From: Gautieria morchelliformis
Taxonomy: Eukaryota; Basidiomycota; Agaricomycetes; Gomphales; Gomphaceae
DNA: 64,000 nt
Reading direction: 5' to 3'
NCBI GenBank assembly: GCA_015179125.1
Contig: WHVA01000005.1
Location: 434,001-498,000, forward strand
Shown one piece after another: positions 1 through 11,549 of the stretch. Numbering within the stretch: position 1 is the first letter of the stretch; every line of letters starts with the position of its first letter. The notes beneath the pieces are model-generated. The model was not told where the DNA came from. It worked only from the letters and a program-made list of their open reading frames with translations, and searched no databases. The position numbers were made by a program, and so were the translations under genes.

Positions 1-53
1 CAGTTCTGATAGTGACTTAGATCCTCGTATCTCTCCACTTCTCTGTCTGATCT

Positions 54-531
54 ATTGGGTGCATGCTCCTGCACCAAAATCAAGCATAATATATTTGATT
101 TATTGTATGGTGTTCTCATTCTTTCTCACATTGTTCTTGTGCCATGCATCCACTTCCCTGATTATTTTCGAAATTTTCTGGTCACTCCTTATCTTTCTAT
201 TTTGTTTTGTTTTCTTTATTTTCACAACCGGCTCCACCCAGCGGAGTTTGAAATGACTTTGACATACGAGCTCGTGGGTGCTAAAGGGCCGGGTGCACGT
301 ATATGCATTCTGAGACAGCATAATGCTCCTCTCTCAGTGACAATAAATTCACTGAGAGAGGCAAGTAGTATTCTTTATTTTTTCATAGCATGTTGACCCA
401 AAATCATGTAGTGAATTTGATTCTAGGTATTGTATTAATATAACAGTGACAATAAATTCACTGAGAGAGTGAATTTGATTCTAGCTTTCTAAGAATTCCA
501 CAGAACCTTCCCTGCCATAACCTGAGTTGCC
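54..531. repeat. Dispersed repeat 'R400', copy 1
   Basis: A block of about 480 bp that recurs at 9765-10182. Both copies start near TTGGGTGCAT and end near CATAACC(CC)GAGTTGC. Both contain a perfect 12-bp inverted repeat, CTCTCTCAGTGA / TCACTGAGAGAG, around an 8-base loop (about 331-362). Part of that hairpin recurs 90-100 bp downstream, followed by the word GTGAATTTGATTCTAG. Copy 1 has about 55 extra bases in its middle. No convincing ORF is shared. It may be a non-autonomous transposon or SINE-like unit; the family is unknown to me. The first 53 bases of the window hold nothing I recognise. Confidence 0.75.
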
Positions 532-2195
532 TACATGATCTCATTTCTGAACCTCGGCTTGAAGCCCAATCCGTTCCCAAATCCATTTCCCAAAATTAGG
601 GCGAAACACTGTATTGGGCACAACCTACAAAGTTGAAGCCAAGCCCTCTGTTCCCGAACCTCAGCTCGGCCCTTGTGTTGAGTCTTAAGTATGACTTATA
701 TTCTTAACAGTATATCAGAACTCTCCACACACAGTTGTTCGATATGCCTATCACTAGATCTTACACCTGTGCCTGCGGTAGCCACCTTATCCCAACTATA
801 GAGGCCCGCCATGCACGAAGTGCTTCACACCACCCCAAAAACCCTCCATTACGTCACTGATACGACAACCTCCCTCCATCTTCGAACTCATCTTAATGTT
901 GAGTTATTGGTGCTGGTCACAGACGTATCAGTGAGGTTCCCAAAGATCCCCACGGTGAGTCCCCCAACCCTAGTGACCCTGGAGATGGTGGTCATGGTGG
1001 CGACGACGACTCCAGTTCTGAGCACAACTCCAATCCTGATGCAGAGGCCCTGAGACCGAACCTTAACCTGAATGCAGAGGCAGACGGCGAGGAACAGGTT
1101 GGGCGCCACATGCTCACGGCTTTGGAAAAGCTCGCTGACAATGGACTTGGTGGAGGAGACCGAGCTGATTCAAAGGCAAAGCTTCGGGAACCTGACCAAT
1201 TTGATGGTTCAGATCCAAAGAAACTCCGAGGTTCCCTTCTCCAGTGCACGTTGAATTTCTGTGCTAAACCCCAAGCTTTCCAAGATGGTTCTGTGAAAGT
1301 AAACTATGTTCTGTCCTTCCTCAAAGGAACGGCTCTTGACTATTTCGAGCCCTTCCTTACTGATGACCCCGTTAATGAGCCCCTCTGGGCCTCGGATTAT
1401 GGCATCTTCATGGAAGAGCTTTACCTGAATTTCGGTCCCTACAACCAGGTCGCCGATGCTGAGGTAGAGCTCGAAAACCTCGTCATGAAGGACAGCCACA
1501 AGCCAACTCGGTTTTTTGTCAATTTCTACAGACTCGCATCCATGCTCCAGCACAATCACCGCGTTGAGGCGGCAGGTATTCATAGTCCGAATAGACACCA
1601 ATCGCCGGGTTTAGGGTGGCTAATCGTGGGGCATGGAGAGTAAGGAAGCGGATCACGAGTACATCTGCCTGATCATTAATAGGCTTTCATTCTGGAGACG
1701 TTCAATATCCAAGTACAGCTTACCATCAGACGGGCAAACACAAGGTCTATCTAGTCTTCAAGTGCATTCCTTGCACAGGCGGCTACCATATGTAGTCACA
1801 TGTAGATAGATCCAGACATACCATGTACTCGTTGAGCATATAGATTCAGTTACAACCATTTACATCCACACATCTGAGCCACTCATACTCCAGTTACACT
1901 CTACTGGCTCAGAGCACATCTTAAATATATATCTCTGCACAATCCAAATCTGTTCTAGTACCTGCATTGCACTCCAATTAAATAGTACTATATGTACAGA
2001 CTAACTGATAATAAAAATACTGTGGTAACAACGTGGACCTCACTCAAAAAGGCCAATGAGTCGTCACACGCATAAGGGCCCCCGCTCCCGCCCACAAAAG
2101 AAGAAAAAAGAAAAAAAAAAAAAAAAAGGAAAAAAAAAGAAAAGAAAAGACACCATGCACATGCCCTACCCGCCCCCCTGCTCGATCCCCATCAT

Positions 2196-2757
2196 TTACA
2201 ACGGCGGGCATGCCACGTGCGGTAGTGGCCCGGTCGCAGCGTGCAGGATGGCCGCCAGAGCGGCGTCATCAAATGTGTCATCGGGGTTGTGCTTGAGGCT
2301 GCGTGGGTGGACGGGGTGGTGTGAGAACACAAAGAACAAGTCAGCATGCAGACGGACATGGCACAAAGTGAACCGGCGGGAGGAAAGAGGATACGGAAAC
2401 TGATGCACAACGAACACGGGACACGTGTGGAGGGAGTGCAGAACAACACTTGCATGACATGTGAAGAAAGAAAAAAAAAAGAACGCAAAAGACAAAATGA
2501 CAAGCAAATCTGACTCACCCCTCAAACGTCCTTTTCCTCGGCTCTGGATCCACATTGATCATCTCTCCGCAAATGTGCGCCCCATATCCGTGACCGTGAG
2601 CTGCTCACCGCCCAACCTGTTCCGGCTTGATGTCGTCTATAAGAAGTGACGTGGCATATGTTCATATATGCACTGAGCATCAACGAAGACGATATAGTGG
2701 GGCAAATACTGGACTTACGCTCTAATACTAGCAGCAACATGGAAGGAGGCCTGGGAC
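2196..2757 (-). pseudogene. Exon-like fragments, unrecognised
   Basis: On the minus strand a TATA-like box (about 2841-2830) precedes an ATG at about 2757 (MSQASFHVAAS) and a splice-donor-like GTAAGT. Further acceptor-like sites follow, before an exon-like end at 2196 that reads PDDTFDDAALAAILHAATG. Between them the best coding impression (LTVTDMGRTF, then INVDPEPRKRTFEG) needs more than one frame, so the gene, if it was one, is broken. I do not recognise the family. The alternative is chance ORFs in non-coding DNA. Confidence 0.25.
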
Positions 2758-3034
2758 ATTAGGGAAGATGGTGTCAGTACTAGTTGGTGGTTACTCGTGA
2801 GGGTTGTGGTGGAAAAGAGGCCCCAGCGTGTATATAAATAATACCCCACCTTGTTGATAGATAAGCGCTAAGCCTCAAGGCAGCCTGGTTCTCATGCATT
2901 CGGACCACAATCTATTTTTTTTGGAAGCCCTTCATAAATATGTATCTAAGTCAAAATTTTAATGGCGGTGGATGTACCTTGAGTGCGGCATGGCTGCGTG
3001 GCCGTGCTCAAATCCATCCCAACTTGATACTGGA

Positions 3035-3461
3035 TGATCTAAATACGACGATACTACCGATATGAAGTTAACAAGGCAAACTTGGAGCGAGGACACATCA
3101 ACCACTCGGAGCTGGGATCAGTCGACCCAATTGCAGCATATCAAAGGATGTCGGAAATGGTCGATCGAGCTTAAGGCTTGTTGTAGGGTGTGAACAGACT
3201 AGCTAATTGTGACTACAGTCACCTGTGGTTATGAGGTAATGCTTTAGGTGATCTAAATACAACGATACTATTGATATGAAGCTAATAGGACAAATTTGGA
3301 GCAAGGACAGATCAACCTCTCGTAACTGCCATTAGTTGACCTGATTGCAGCATGTTAGATAATGTCAGAAACACTCGATCCAGCTCGAGGCTTGTTGTGG
3401 GGTCTGAATAGATTAACCAAACGTGGCCTCAATTTCCTACTGCTATCAGGTAATGCTTCGG
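3035..3461. repeat. Tandem duplication, two units of about 213 bp
   Basis: Unit 1 (about 3035-3248) and unit 2 (about 3249-3461) both begin with TGATCTAAATAC and end with AGGTAATGCTT. They share long blocks such as GATATGAAG, TTGCAGCAT and GGCTTGTTGT. By eye they are roughly 75-80% identical, so the duplication is not recent. It lies wholly inside the 2-kb insertion. Confidence 0.85.
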
Positions 3462-5175
3462 CCATTTGCCGCCAATCTGAGTCATTTGAACTACAAGTAG
3501 AAACCCCTAAAACGCAGTGAATGATTCAGCTTTGCATCGCTGAGCATATCTTGCTCTGCCAAAGCGAATCAAGGACGAAATGGTGCATTTCGACAAACCC
3601 TGAACCCTTGATGACCTCCAAGATCTGGTCCAGAAAATCAACCAAAGGTATTGGGAATGTCACGGTGAAGCCTCTCGCGGGACTCAGGCTGCACCCAAAC
3701 CCGAGGCTAAAGACAAATCCAACCAGAACCGAGCCCCACACAATGACCAATGTCAAGGTCAAAGTTCAGGCAACTCCAACGCCAATGCTGGTAATAACAA
3801 CCAAGGCAAAGGTAAGGACAAGCACAAAGGGAAGAATGTGTTCGAGGGTCAGAAAAAACCCGACTACACTAACAAGCTCGGCAAGGGTGGCAAACTCACA
3901 CCCAAAGAACACTAGCGTCGCATGGATAACAACCTCTGCCTAGTTTGTGCGCAGAGTGGCCACTGTGCGAAAGACTGCCTGAGGGCCACGTCGGCCTGGC
4001 CCGCATCAGCTTCTGATGGGAAGATGTCCAATAACAAAGCCGAATCCTCAGCTTCAGGCACAAAAAAATAATCAGCGACCCTCCGACCTCCATGCAAACC
4101 GAGGGTCATGTTGACTCAACTTGCACAGTAGAGAAGGTAAGAATGAATCAACACTTCTGCTCTTTTTTCCCTGAACTCTCTTGTGATTAGTTTGTCCTCG
4201 TCTCTTGTCTTGAACCAAAAATTTAAAGCATTAGTAGATTCCAGCTCTACTCATTGTTTCATAGAATCTGCTGTAAATAAACTCTCCGAACTTGTTCCAT
4301 AGACCCGATTCCGCTCTGTTTATTCGATGGTAGTACAAATTCGGTAATTACTGAAGCTGTAGAGCTACCTATCCGATTCCCCAATGGTCACACACATTCC
4401 GTAGACTTTTATGTCACCCCCCTTGATTTGTCTGTTTTGGTAGTTCTTGGACACAACTGGCTCACCCACTACAATCCGTTGATTGACTGGGTATTGGGCA
4501 GTATTACATTCCGAACTTCCCTTCCGGGAAGTCCTGTGGAACCCCCACCGGCTTTGGCTCACGCCGCAATGGCCGAGCCACCCCCAAGTCTGGAGGTGCC
4601 TCGGGTGACTCTCCTTAACACAGCAGCATTTTACCGTGCCTGCAAGTTAGAGGGTTCCCATGCTTCCAGCTAAACCTGGAAATGCCTGAGAACAAGGCCT
4701 TGGCCTGCTTGGCTTCTGCAAAACCCAAACCCGTGGACCTCAAGGACATCCCGCCAGTGTATCACGACTTCATGGATGTGTTCAGCAAGTCCAAAGCTGA
4801 TACCTTGACTCCACATCGACCCTATGATCTCAAGATTGCTCTGGAGGACGGCACTACGCCCCCTCAACCTCCGTTATATTCGCTATCTACCTTGGAGCTT
4901 GCCACGCTTCAGGCGTTCATTGATGAGCATCTGAATATGGGTTACATTCGGCCCACTCGGTCTTAGCACGGAGCCCCCATCCTCTTTGCCAAAAAGAAGA
5001 GCGGTGAACTTCAGCTTTGCGTCAATTTCCGAGCACTCAACAAGATCATAAAGAAAGACCACTATCCACTCCTGTTAATTACCAACTTGTTGGATGCACC
5101 CCGAAAGGCTTGGATTTATACCAAAATCGACCTTCGGCATGCATTCCATCTCATCCGAGTCGCCAAAGGCACTCT

Positions 5176-6159
5176 TATACCTTTGCACAGGCACTTTTTT
5201 GCTGTTTTTGGCTGATTTTTGCCAGCTCTTCTCATCTCTTTCCTCACTTCAGCTATATGTCCACTCATCGTGACATGTGCTGACCACCTATTTTGCAGTC
5301 CCAGACCTATAATGCGCCACGCAGGCCTCCTCTCGCCACACTCTGAGCTGCTCTGCTAGTAGTAAAATGCTGCATCGTGGAATTGTCATTGTGGTGCGGA
5401 TATATACAATATATGCACCATAGACGGCCCAGAGAATCACCAGCATTATGTTTGACATGATTCCCATACCATGACATGCCTATTGCATTGTGGCATTCAG
5501 TATCATTCTATAATATGCCAAAATGGCAGCTTGATGGAGTGCTTGTGCACCAATCAAGCGCTGGATCAGAAAGATGGCTCAAATTGGATAGAGAGAATTG
5601 GCTGTAGCATCACATGTGCTACACAGAGACATCAGAACTCACAGAATGTGAATCGAATGAAACGTTAAACCAATTGGCTGTCCTTTGGAAGGGACACAGA
5701 GGTTAAGAAATATATGCAGAAGCATATATGCAGGATCATGGAAAGATCCTCTCATGCTGAGTGCTTACAGGGCAGTAGCAGCTTACTACGAACCTATTCT
5801 ATGTTATGAAGGGCATTATGTATGTCCACATAATCCCCATAGTTCAAATATCCCTCTAGAATAATCCCATCTTTTCTTATGTGTCATGTTACCATAACAC
5901 CCTCTGCCATCACTCATAAGGCTCTTTGACCCAGAACTAAAGCAGGACATCCATTTCTTTGACTGCCTAAAAATACAGTAGTAGCTTTTGTATGCTACTC
6001 TAGCTGGAAATTAACTGTCCTCGCTCAAGCATCCGTAATTAGTGTGTTTGATCACTGTACAGTCCATTCCCCATTGATTTACTTCAAATCTTGGTTGAGG
6101 GTTTATTATAACTGTCTACTCTTTACTACCTGCACCAATCCATTTCCTACTCAGGTAGG
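5176..6159. other. No gene recognised
   Basis: After the gypsy RT fragment breaks off there is AT-leaning sequence without a credible ORF longer than about 90 codons. The last 100 bases may be the 5' UTR of the LINE that starts at 6160, but no promoter motif is clear. Confidence 0.5.
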
Positions 6160-7420
6160 ATGGCTCTCACTCCGCAACCACCACCTACGGACTTAGACCC
6201 TCCTGAATCCCCTTCCCCTGATACCATAAATAATGCGCTCAATAAACTACATGATCTCATACATAGCATTGCCCTTCCTAAAACAAAAGGCGCAAAAATG
6301 TGCTCAATTCCTATCGACACACTACACAACGCACGCAACCTCGTCTCCTCGGCCTGCACCACCTTCAGGAACTCACATCTCGACCCTCGAATCTCCACCA
6401 TCTGTGAAAAGCTCGAATCCATCTCAGCCCACATAGGCCTTGCTGCTCCAACCAGCAAACTTCGCTCTTATGCCTCCGTACTCGCCAATAACTCACCGCG
6501 CACACCCTCCGACTCCACCCCGTCGCGACACTAAATTTGACCTTACACTCTCCCAGGCCAACCGTCAGGAGCCGGTTTTTGCTGGTCTGTCAGACGCAGA
6601 CCTGAAGGACAGGATCAACAAAGCGCTCGGTGAAGCAGGATGTTGGTGGGGAACTCGCTGGTCATCCCCAGATCCTGACGGGAATGTTAGAGAAGAAGAC
6701 TGCACGGTTCGCATCAGAGCCGTTGGTCGCCACAGAAGTGGAGACATTTGGATCTCTACCTGCTCTGAGGATGAACGGAATGACCTCGTCGAGACTTCTT
6801 GCCAATGGCTCCCCAAATTGTCTGTCAACCTCTCCATTTCCCCCAGGTTATACCCCATCATTGTCCACGGATTTCCCACCTCCTTCAATCCATCATGAGA
6901 CAGCGATGACATCGCCACCCTGTTGGACCAAAATGAGCATATCATTACGCATCCCTCCATGCTCCAGCATGCCGAGTTCATATCTCACTCTCCTCGACAA
7001 AATGCAAAAATGCACTCCTCCCTGATCCTATATCTCAGTGATCTTGACACTGCTAACAACTGCATCAAGCAGCATATTGCGTATCAAGGATGCCTCCACT
7101 CAACCATGCGATTCACACGCCACCCCCCACAATGCTTCAACTGTTATCACTTCGGTCATTTTGCACGCTCCTGTAAAGACAAGACAAAATGTGGCCTATG
7201 CTCAGGACCACATCTCACACATGACTGCAAATGCGCCGATGTGAACAACTGCAGTGAGGTGGTCACATGCCAACACATTGTCCGGAAATGTTCCCTCTGC
7301 GATGGCCCCCATTCGGCAACCGACCGCAAATGCCCTGCACGCAAACATATCCTTGAGTGTCACCTTCAGCGGACTGCTACCGTAGATGGCCTCTACCATG
7401 AATAATATATGTCAACTAAT
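6160..7420 (+). mobile_element. LINE (Tad/L1-like) ORF1 with zinc knuckles, 3' part missing
   Basis: The reading starts at ATG 6160. A proline-rich N-terminus and SYASVLANNSPRTP are followed, in the next frame, by a region of about 150 residues (LSDADLKDRINKALGEAG) that resembles the RNA-binding part of fungal LINE ORF1. The C-terminal part (about 7130-7345) carries a row of zinc knuckles: CFNCYHFGHFARSC, CGLCSGPHLTHDC and CSLCDGPHSATDRKC, which is the classical ORF1 signature. There is one frame change near 6520 and an in-frame TGA near 6896, so the copy is broken. No endonuclease or RT follows: the copy has a 5' end but no 3' end. That is the opposite of normal LINE 5' truncation and implies a later deletion or rearrangement near 7420-7600. 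Confidence 0.85.
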
Positions 7421-7773
7421 CCACTGCCTCCCTCGCATACCACCACCTCTGACCACTGCCCCATACCGATGCCCATCATTTATTACCCGACGCAGGTCCT
7501 CGAGAACGAGCCTACATGCAACCAGTACTCCCTCCTTATGCCCATCAACATCTAGTAACATTAATAATTGTGGCACCGCAGAGGTTAAGCTATTACTAGC
7601 TTACCCTGGGATCTCATTTTTATCCCTCTCAACCTCATGAAATGCACCGCCCTCGCTCTCCCTCCTGTAGTCTTACTGCGATATCCTCCCTTCGTTAAAG
7701 TAGCTTGCCATAGACCTACATGTAGCTTACAGTGCACCATAAGCGCCATGCGCTTCGAGCACTCTAATTGATT
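7421..7773. other. No gene recognised
   Basis: Sequence between the truncated LINE ORF1 and the CT microsatellite. The first 150 bases may still be LINE-derived, because the ORF1 frame fades rather than ending at an obvious junction. Nothing else is supportable. Confidence 0.4.
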
Positions 7774-7797
7774 TTCTCTCTCTCTCTCTCTCTCTCC
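7774..7797. repeat. (TC)n microsatellite
   Basis: An uninterrupted TC dinucleotide run of about 22 bases, ending at TCTCC, next to the diverged solo LTR. Confidence 0.95.
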
Positions 7798-8128
7798 TAC
7801 TCAGGTATAGTATACCTAAATAAGGAAATATACAATAAGAGAGAACCTCACCTGACAGAGAGGAAAGCCAAAGAGAAAAGTCTAAGGAACCCCATTGCCA
7901 GTGAGCCCATATTATACAATTCTGGACTGCAGCCAGGGCCATCGTCCAGTGCTCACCACCAACCCTGCCCTCCCCTGGCCTCCCCAACCCTTGACTGACG
8001 ATGCCATGTACTATACAAGTCACTTCACTTCCAACAATGTTCTTTAGTGAAAATAGGAGTGGAAGTGGGAGTGTCAGAAGTGGAAGTTGGGCCGGTGTCA
8101 GAATTGGGAAAGGGGGTGTCCCCTGACA
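7795..8128 (-). mobile_element. Diverged solo LTR, gypsy family C
   Basis: In minus orientation this stretch follows the family-C LTR (compare 54513-55002). The shared blocks, read on the plus strand, are AGAGAAAAGTCTAAGGA, GAGCCCATATTATAC, CAGCCAGGGC, CACCAACCCTGC, and the terminal GTGTCCCCTGACA at 8116-8128. The end near 7795 is too diverged to place. No target-site duplication is certain. It is the oldest copy of this LTR family in the window and has no internal region. Confidence 0.7.
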
Positions 8129-8439
8129 AGAGCCAAGAATTACTGAGTACACCCAAAAGACCAGGATTCAAGAGTGAGAAATAAAACTCAGAAGCTCAGC
8201 TCTGGACTTGGAAATCAAGCCTTGACAGTAAGCATTTGGAGAGATTTTTTACCAAATTCTTAGACTTACTAATAGAGTGTATTTGTAGCTGATAATTATT
8301 AGCCCCGGTGTATTCTGACCTGACTAAAAATTATTAAGTGAGCATGGGAAAATTTTAAGTCAGAATGTGTCCACTACTTGCGTCCACCACTCATATCCAT
8401 CATGTCCACCACTCCGCTGCTCACCCAAGCTCCAGTACA

Positions 8440-9499
8440 ACCTCTGATTGATTTCCCTTATGCTTCCAGTCCCAACTTTATCATTTTATGGACCCAGGAC
8501 TGAATCCCGACCCTGTCGACACCACTGGCTGTGATCGACCTGGGCCTGCTTGCCACAGATATTTACATGCCTGCTCCACCCATTATACATGGGTCAGCAA
8601 CCTCCTTGGGTGAAGCCGGGGCAGGCCAACCTATCAAAATGCATAAGTCACGTGAAGAGTTCACGTCACGCGTCCTTGAACATCTTCTGGGTGCTGTGAT
8701 CAACATCAACCTGTTTATGGTGTCATGTTCTAAAATTGGTGATCGATGGAAGGAAGTGACTATGATTGTGCAGGCAAGGGGGTTCTTCCAGAACCGGGAG
8801 CCTGAGACATTGAAGAACAAAGTTTCATCTCTGTTGGCATGGGTCAAGGATGTGATCATTTCCTGTCTCACTCACCACATTCTGATAATTATATTTACAG
8901 GGGGGGAAGAAGAAAAAGGCTCAGTCACCTCTTGGCAAGGAGCTTGACAGTGATCTGTCCAGCTTCGCTGCACTCTCAGGGAAGCTAGATGCCATTCAAC
9001 ATCTCAAAATCCAGGCAAAGGATATGCATGAGGACCAGAAGGCCCATGCCAAAGAAGTGAGTTTTTTCTTTATTAATGGTTTTGAGATACTAAGTTTCCA
9101 CAGGTGCAGAATCGGCTTTGGGAAGCTGGAGGGATCCTGTGTGCATCCATGAGGCATGGCCACAAGCACATGGCCCCTAAGTGCACACGTCCCTCCACTC
9201 CCTCGTCTGATGGGGAGAGCATGAAAGAAAACTCGCCGGTGGACAGCCTGCTGGAATCCGGCAGGGAAATGTCAAAGAGGACCTGACTCACAAGTGTAAG
9301 TTGCGTCTATTCACGTCGTGATATGGCAAAGGTTGCTCAGCTCATAGAGAAGAAGGATGCACATGAGGACTGCAAGGAGCAGAAGATAGAGGAGTTTTAT
9401 GCAAGTCTTCTTGAGAGGCATGACAGGGCTATCAATATCCAAGAGCGGACGTCAACAGCGCTCTTGGAGATCTTGAGGCAGGGTCTGCTTAATAACTAG
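8440..9499 (+). CDS. Myb/trihelix-like DNA-binding protein of a Harbinger element
   Basis: Accessory gene of the Harbinger element, whose products usually help the transposase find the ends and enter the nucleus. The central exon (about 8540-8900) has the spacing of a Myb/SANT-like trihelix: GDRWKEVTMIVQARGFF followed by REPETLKNKVSSLLAWVKD. After an intron-like break come a lysine-rich stretch (KKKKAQSPLGKEL) and helical segments (8910-9060). A good GTGAGT...CCACAG intron (about 9060-9103) leads into VQNRLWEAGGILC. The C-terminal helix reads IEKKDAHEDCKEQKIEEFYA and ends at TAG 9497-9499. The middle exons do not join in one frame without extra splicing, so the gene may be decayed. The start is uncertain. 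Confidence 0.55.
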
Positions 9500-9764
9500 T
9501 ACTTAATTTCTTGTTAAACCTCCAGTTTCAAAGTAATTTCAGAGTAATTTCTCAATTTAATTTGTTAAATACAGAGTTTCAAAGTAATTTCACAAATTAC
9601 TTTAGAGGCACAAGCACAGCTACAACATCAAGAGTGAAAATAATCGTTGATAGAGGGTGGAGGACATGAATAACACTGGGAGGTCTGATTCAGCTCGATA
9701 CATGCACATGCATTGGTTAGTAACATGGCCACCTGATACATGAGCCCACATGCATTCCCAAGTG
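9500..9764. other. Harbinger inter-gene spacer
   Basis: AT-rich sequence between the Myb-like gene and R400 copy 2, with the short repeated word GTTTCAAAGTAATTTC (two copies, about 9523 and 9576). No gene seen. Confidence 0.5.
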
Positions 9765-10182
9765 TTGGGTGCATTTATGCTCCTGCACCAAAATCAAGCA
9801 TAATATGTTCAATTTATTGTATGGTGTTTCAATCTCTTCTAACATTGTTCTTGTACCATGCAATTTTGTTATCTCTATTTTCACAGGTGGCTGCACCCAG
9901 CGGAGTTTGAAATGACTTCGACGCGTGAGCTCTTGAGCGCTAAAGGGCCGGGTGCATGTATATGCCTTCTGAGACATGATAGTGCTCCTCTCTCAGTGAC
10001 AATAAATTCACTGAGAGAGGCGAGTAGTATTCTTTGTATTTTCATGGCATGTTGACTGGAAATCATGTAGTAAATTTGATTCTAGGTATTGTATTAATAT
10101 AACAGTGACAATAAATTCACTGAGAGAGTAAATTTGATTCTAGAACTCTACCGAACCTTCCCTGCCATAACCCCGAGTTGCT
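9765..10182. repeat. Dispersed repeat 'R400', copy 2
   Basis: Same unit as 54-531, about 85% identical by eye and missing about 55 bases in the middle. The hairpin CTCTCTCAGTGA / TCACTGAGAGAG recurs at about 9988-10019, with the partial second copy at about 10104-10128. Its right end abuts the transposase reading exactly where family similarity stops (after KHKILG), so R400 either replaced or was inserted into the transposase C-terminus. Confidence 0.75.
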
Positions 10183-10712
10183 AACACCAAGGATCTTGTG
10201 CTTCCAGAAACAATGGAGGTAGGGCCAGTCTTGTAAAACCAGGCCAAACCCATGCTCAACCGAGGTATGCACACCACCCATGGTGGTGTTCCATTGCTGC
10301 TGCTGAGGGGTCAGGGCATCAGTCCCTGCATAAGGGCTTACAATGTACAGGCTTACACCATAGGCACCATACAGCTGGAAAAAATGGTGAGAGGGCAGAT
10401 CACCTTCATTTGACCCTGGCTGGATTGTGTTCCTCTCAATGTGTGCCAGGAGTCCACTTGCATTCAAGACACCATTGTCGTTTTGTGGTGCTCTGTATGG
10501 GCCATCAAGGTGAGCGAACAGTCCGTCTGGGGTCACAACTCCCTGAAATTTCATCCCATGAAATTTCTTGTACCCAGTGTAAGCCAACTCTTGCTGCCTC
10601 ACTGGGTGGCAGGTCTGGTGTATTGTGCAGTTGATAAACCCGAAGACCGACTGGGTTGGAGCCCCAAAGTTGTGGAGAGTGCATGCATATATCTGCAGTC
10701 TCTCAGGGGTGA

Positions 10713-10923
10713 TGTAATATAGTGTATCTTAAGGCCTTGTGTCACAAGGGCAAGCGGAACTCGACCAAGATGTGGTTATTCCATGTGCTACATAGTGACA
10801 GTGTAAGGTAAGATCTGGGGAACCACCACATGGTTCCCACGCAAGAACTGTACAGTGATTAGCTAAGCTAGTCCAGTAGTGGGCATTGCCTTAAGGGCAA
10901 TGCGGGTAAATATGATATTTACA
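10713..10923 (-). repeat. 3' LTR (211 bp)
   Basis: Runs from TGTAATATAG to ATATTTACA on the plus strand. The adjacent inner sequence CCCTCCCCCT reads AGGGGGAGGG on the element strand, a good polypurine tract. The preceding GGTGA is one half of the TSD. Confidence 0.9.
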
Positions 10924-11549
10924 CCCTCCCCCTATAAGGTAGCGGCCATCCAAACCCAGCTACCCTTAAGCGCCGATTCTGCCTGCCTCGGTAGGCTGCC
11001 TACTGCATTGCACACATGGACAAATAAATAAATTAGTGACCATAGAATCATTTCTAGTATACATACAAAGAACTTAGTGGTTTTACTTAACTAAAATACC
11101 TGACCATTGTCACACAGAAGAGAAAAACTTTTTTATTCTTGAAACCATCTTTAAACGTCGTTTTAGACCCATAGAACGGGTCGACCATTTCTGACCTGAC
11201 AGATATTGGCTGCCTGGAAGTTCCCGGCGGAGTTTATAAAGTTGCATGTGGGGTCCTTGTGGGTGGTTTATGTAATATATTTACGTAATTTGCACGGCAC
11301 CAGTACCCGGCAGTCTAACCCCCACTGAGTTTCAACCCAACCATGGGTCCCCGGCAGTCTCTACCCAGCACTGTACCGAACCCAGACTTATCCCAGTGCA
11401 AAAGCATGGGTCTAGACCCCTAGTTACACTTAAATACCTAAACCCCAAATCTGAACTACCGATTTTGGCCGCTTATGTAATAGGGTTAACTAGGGTTAAT
11501 GAGCGCTTAATGGTAGTTGAGTTTGGATGGCTGCTACCTTATAGACAAC

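Larger units (their letters stand above)
1562..3530. other. 2-kb insertion inside the gypsy gag region
   Basis: Gag similarity stops at about 1561 and resumes at about 3530, so this stretch was inserted. I found neither a convincing target-site duplication nor terminal repeats, so its type is unknown. It holds an A-rich tract (about 2098-2150), exon-like minus-strand sequence (2196-2757), a TATA-like stretch at about 2830-2841 and a 213-bp tandem duplication (3035-3461). Boundaries are estimated from where gag similarity breaks off. Confidence 0.6.
535..5175 (+). mobile_element. Decayed Ty3/gypsy LTR retrotransposon, 5' part
   Basis: A fossil gypsy element in plus orientation. The piece at about 535-700 matches, in reverse complement, part of the LTR at 15488-15919, so it is a remnant of the 5' LTR of that family. 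Gag parts lie at about 744-1560 and 3530-4080, including a retrotransposon-gag core and a CCHC knuckle (CLVCAQSGHCAKDC). An aspartic protease-like segment lies at about 4200-4530 (ALVDSSSTHCF and LDLSVLVVLGHNWL). The start of the reverse transcriptase is at about 4690-5170 (KKSGELQLCVNFRALNKI). The element stops inside the RT; no RNase H, integrase or 3' LTR follows. It is clearly broken, with many breaks, and old. It is interrupted by a separate insertion of about 2 kb. Confidence 0.85.

Noticed and set aside
2098-2150. A-rich tract as a LINE or SINE tail
   Set aside because: No TSD or upstream RT or tRNA-like head; it lies inside an insertion of unknown type.
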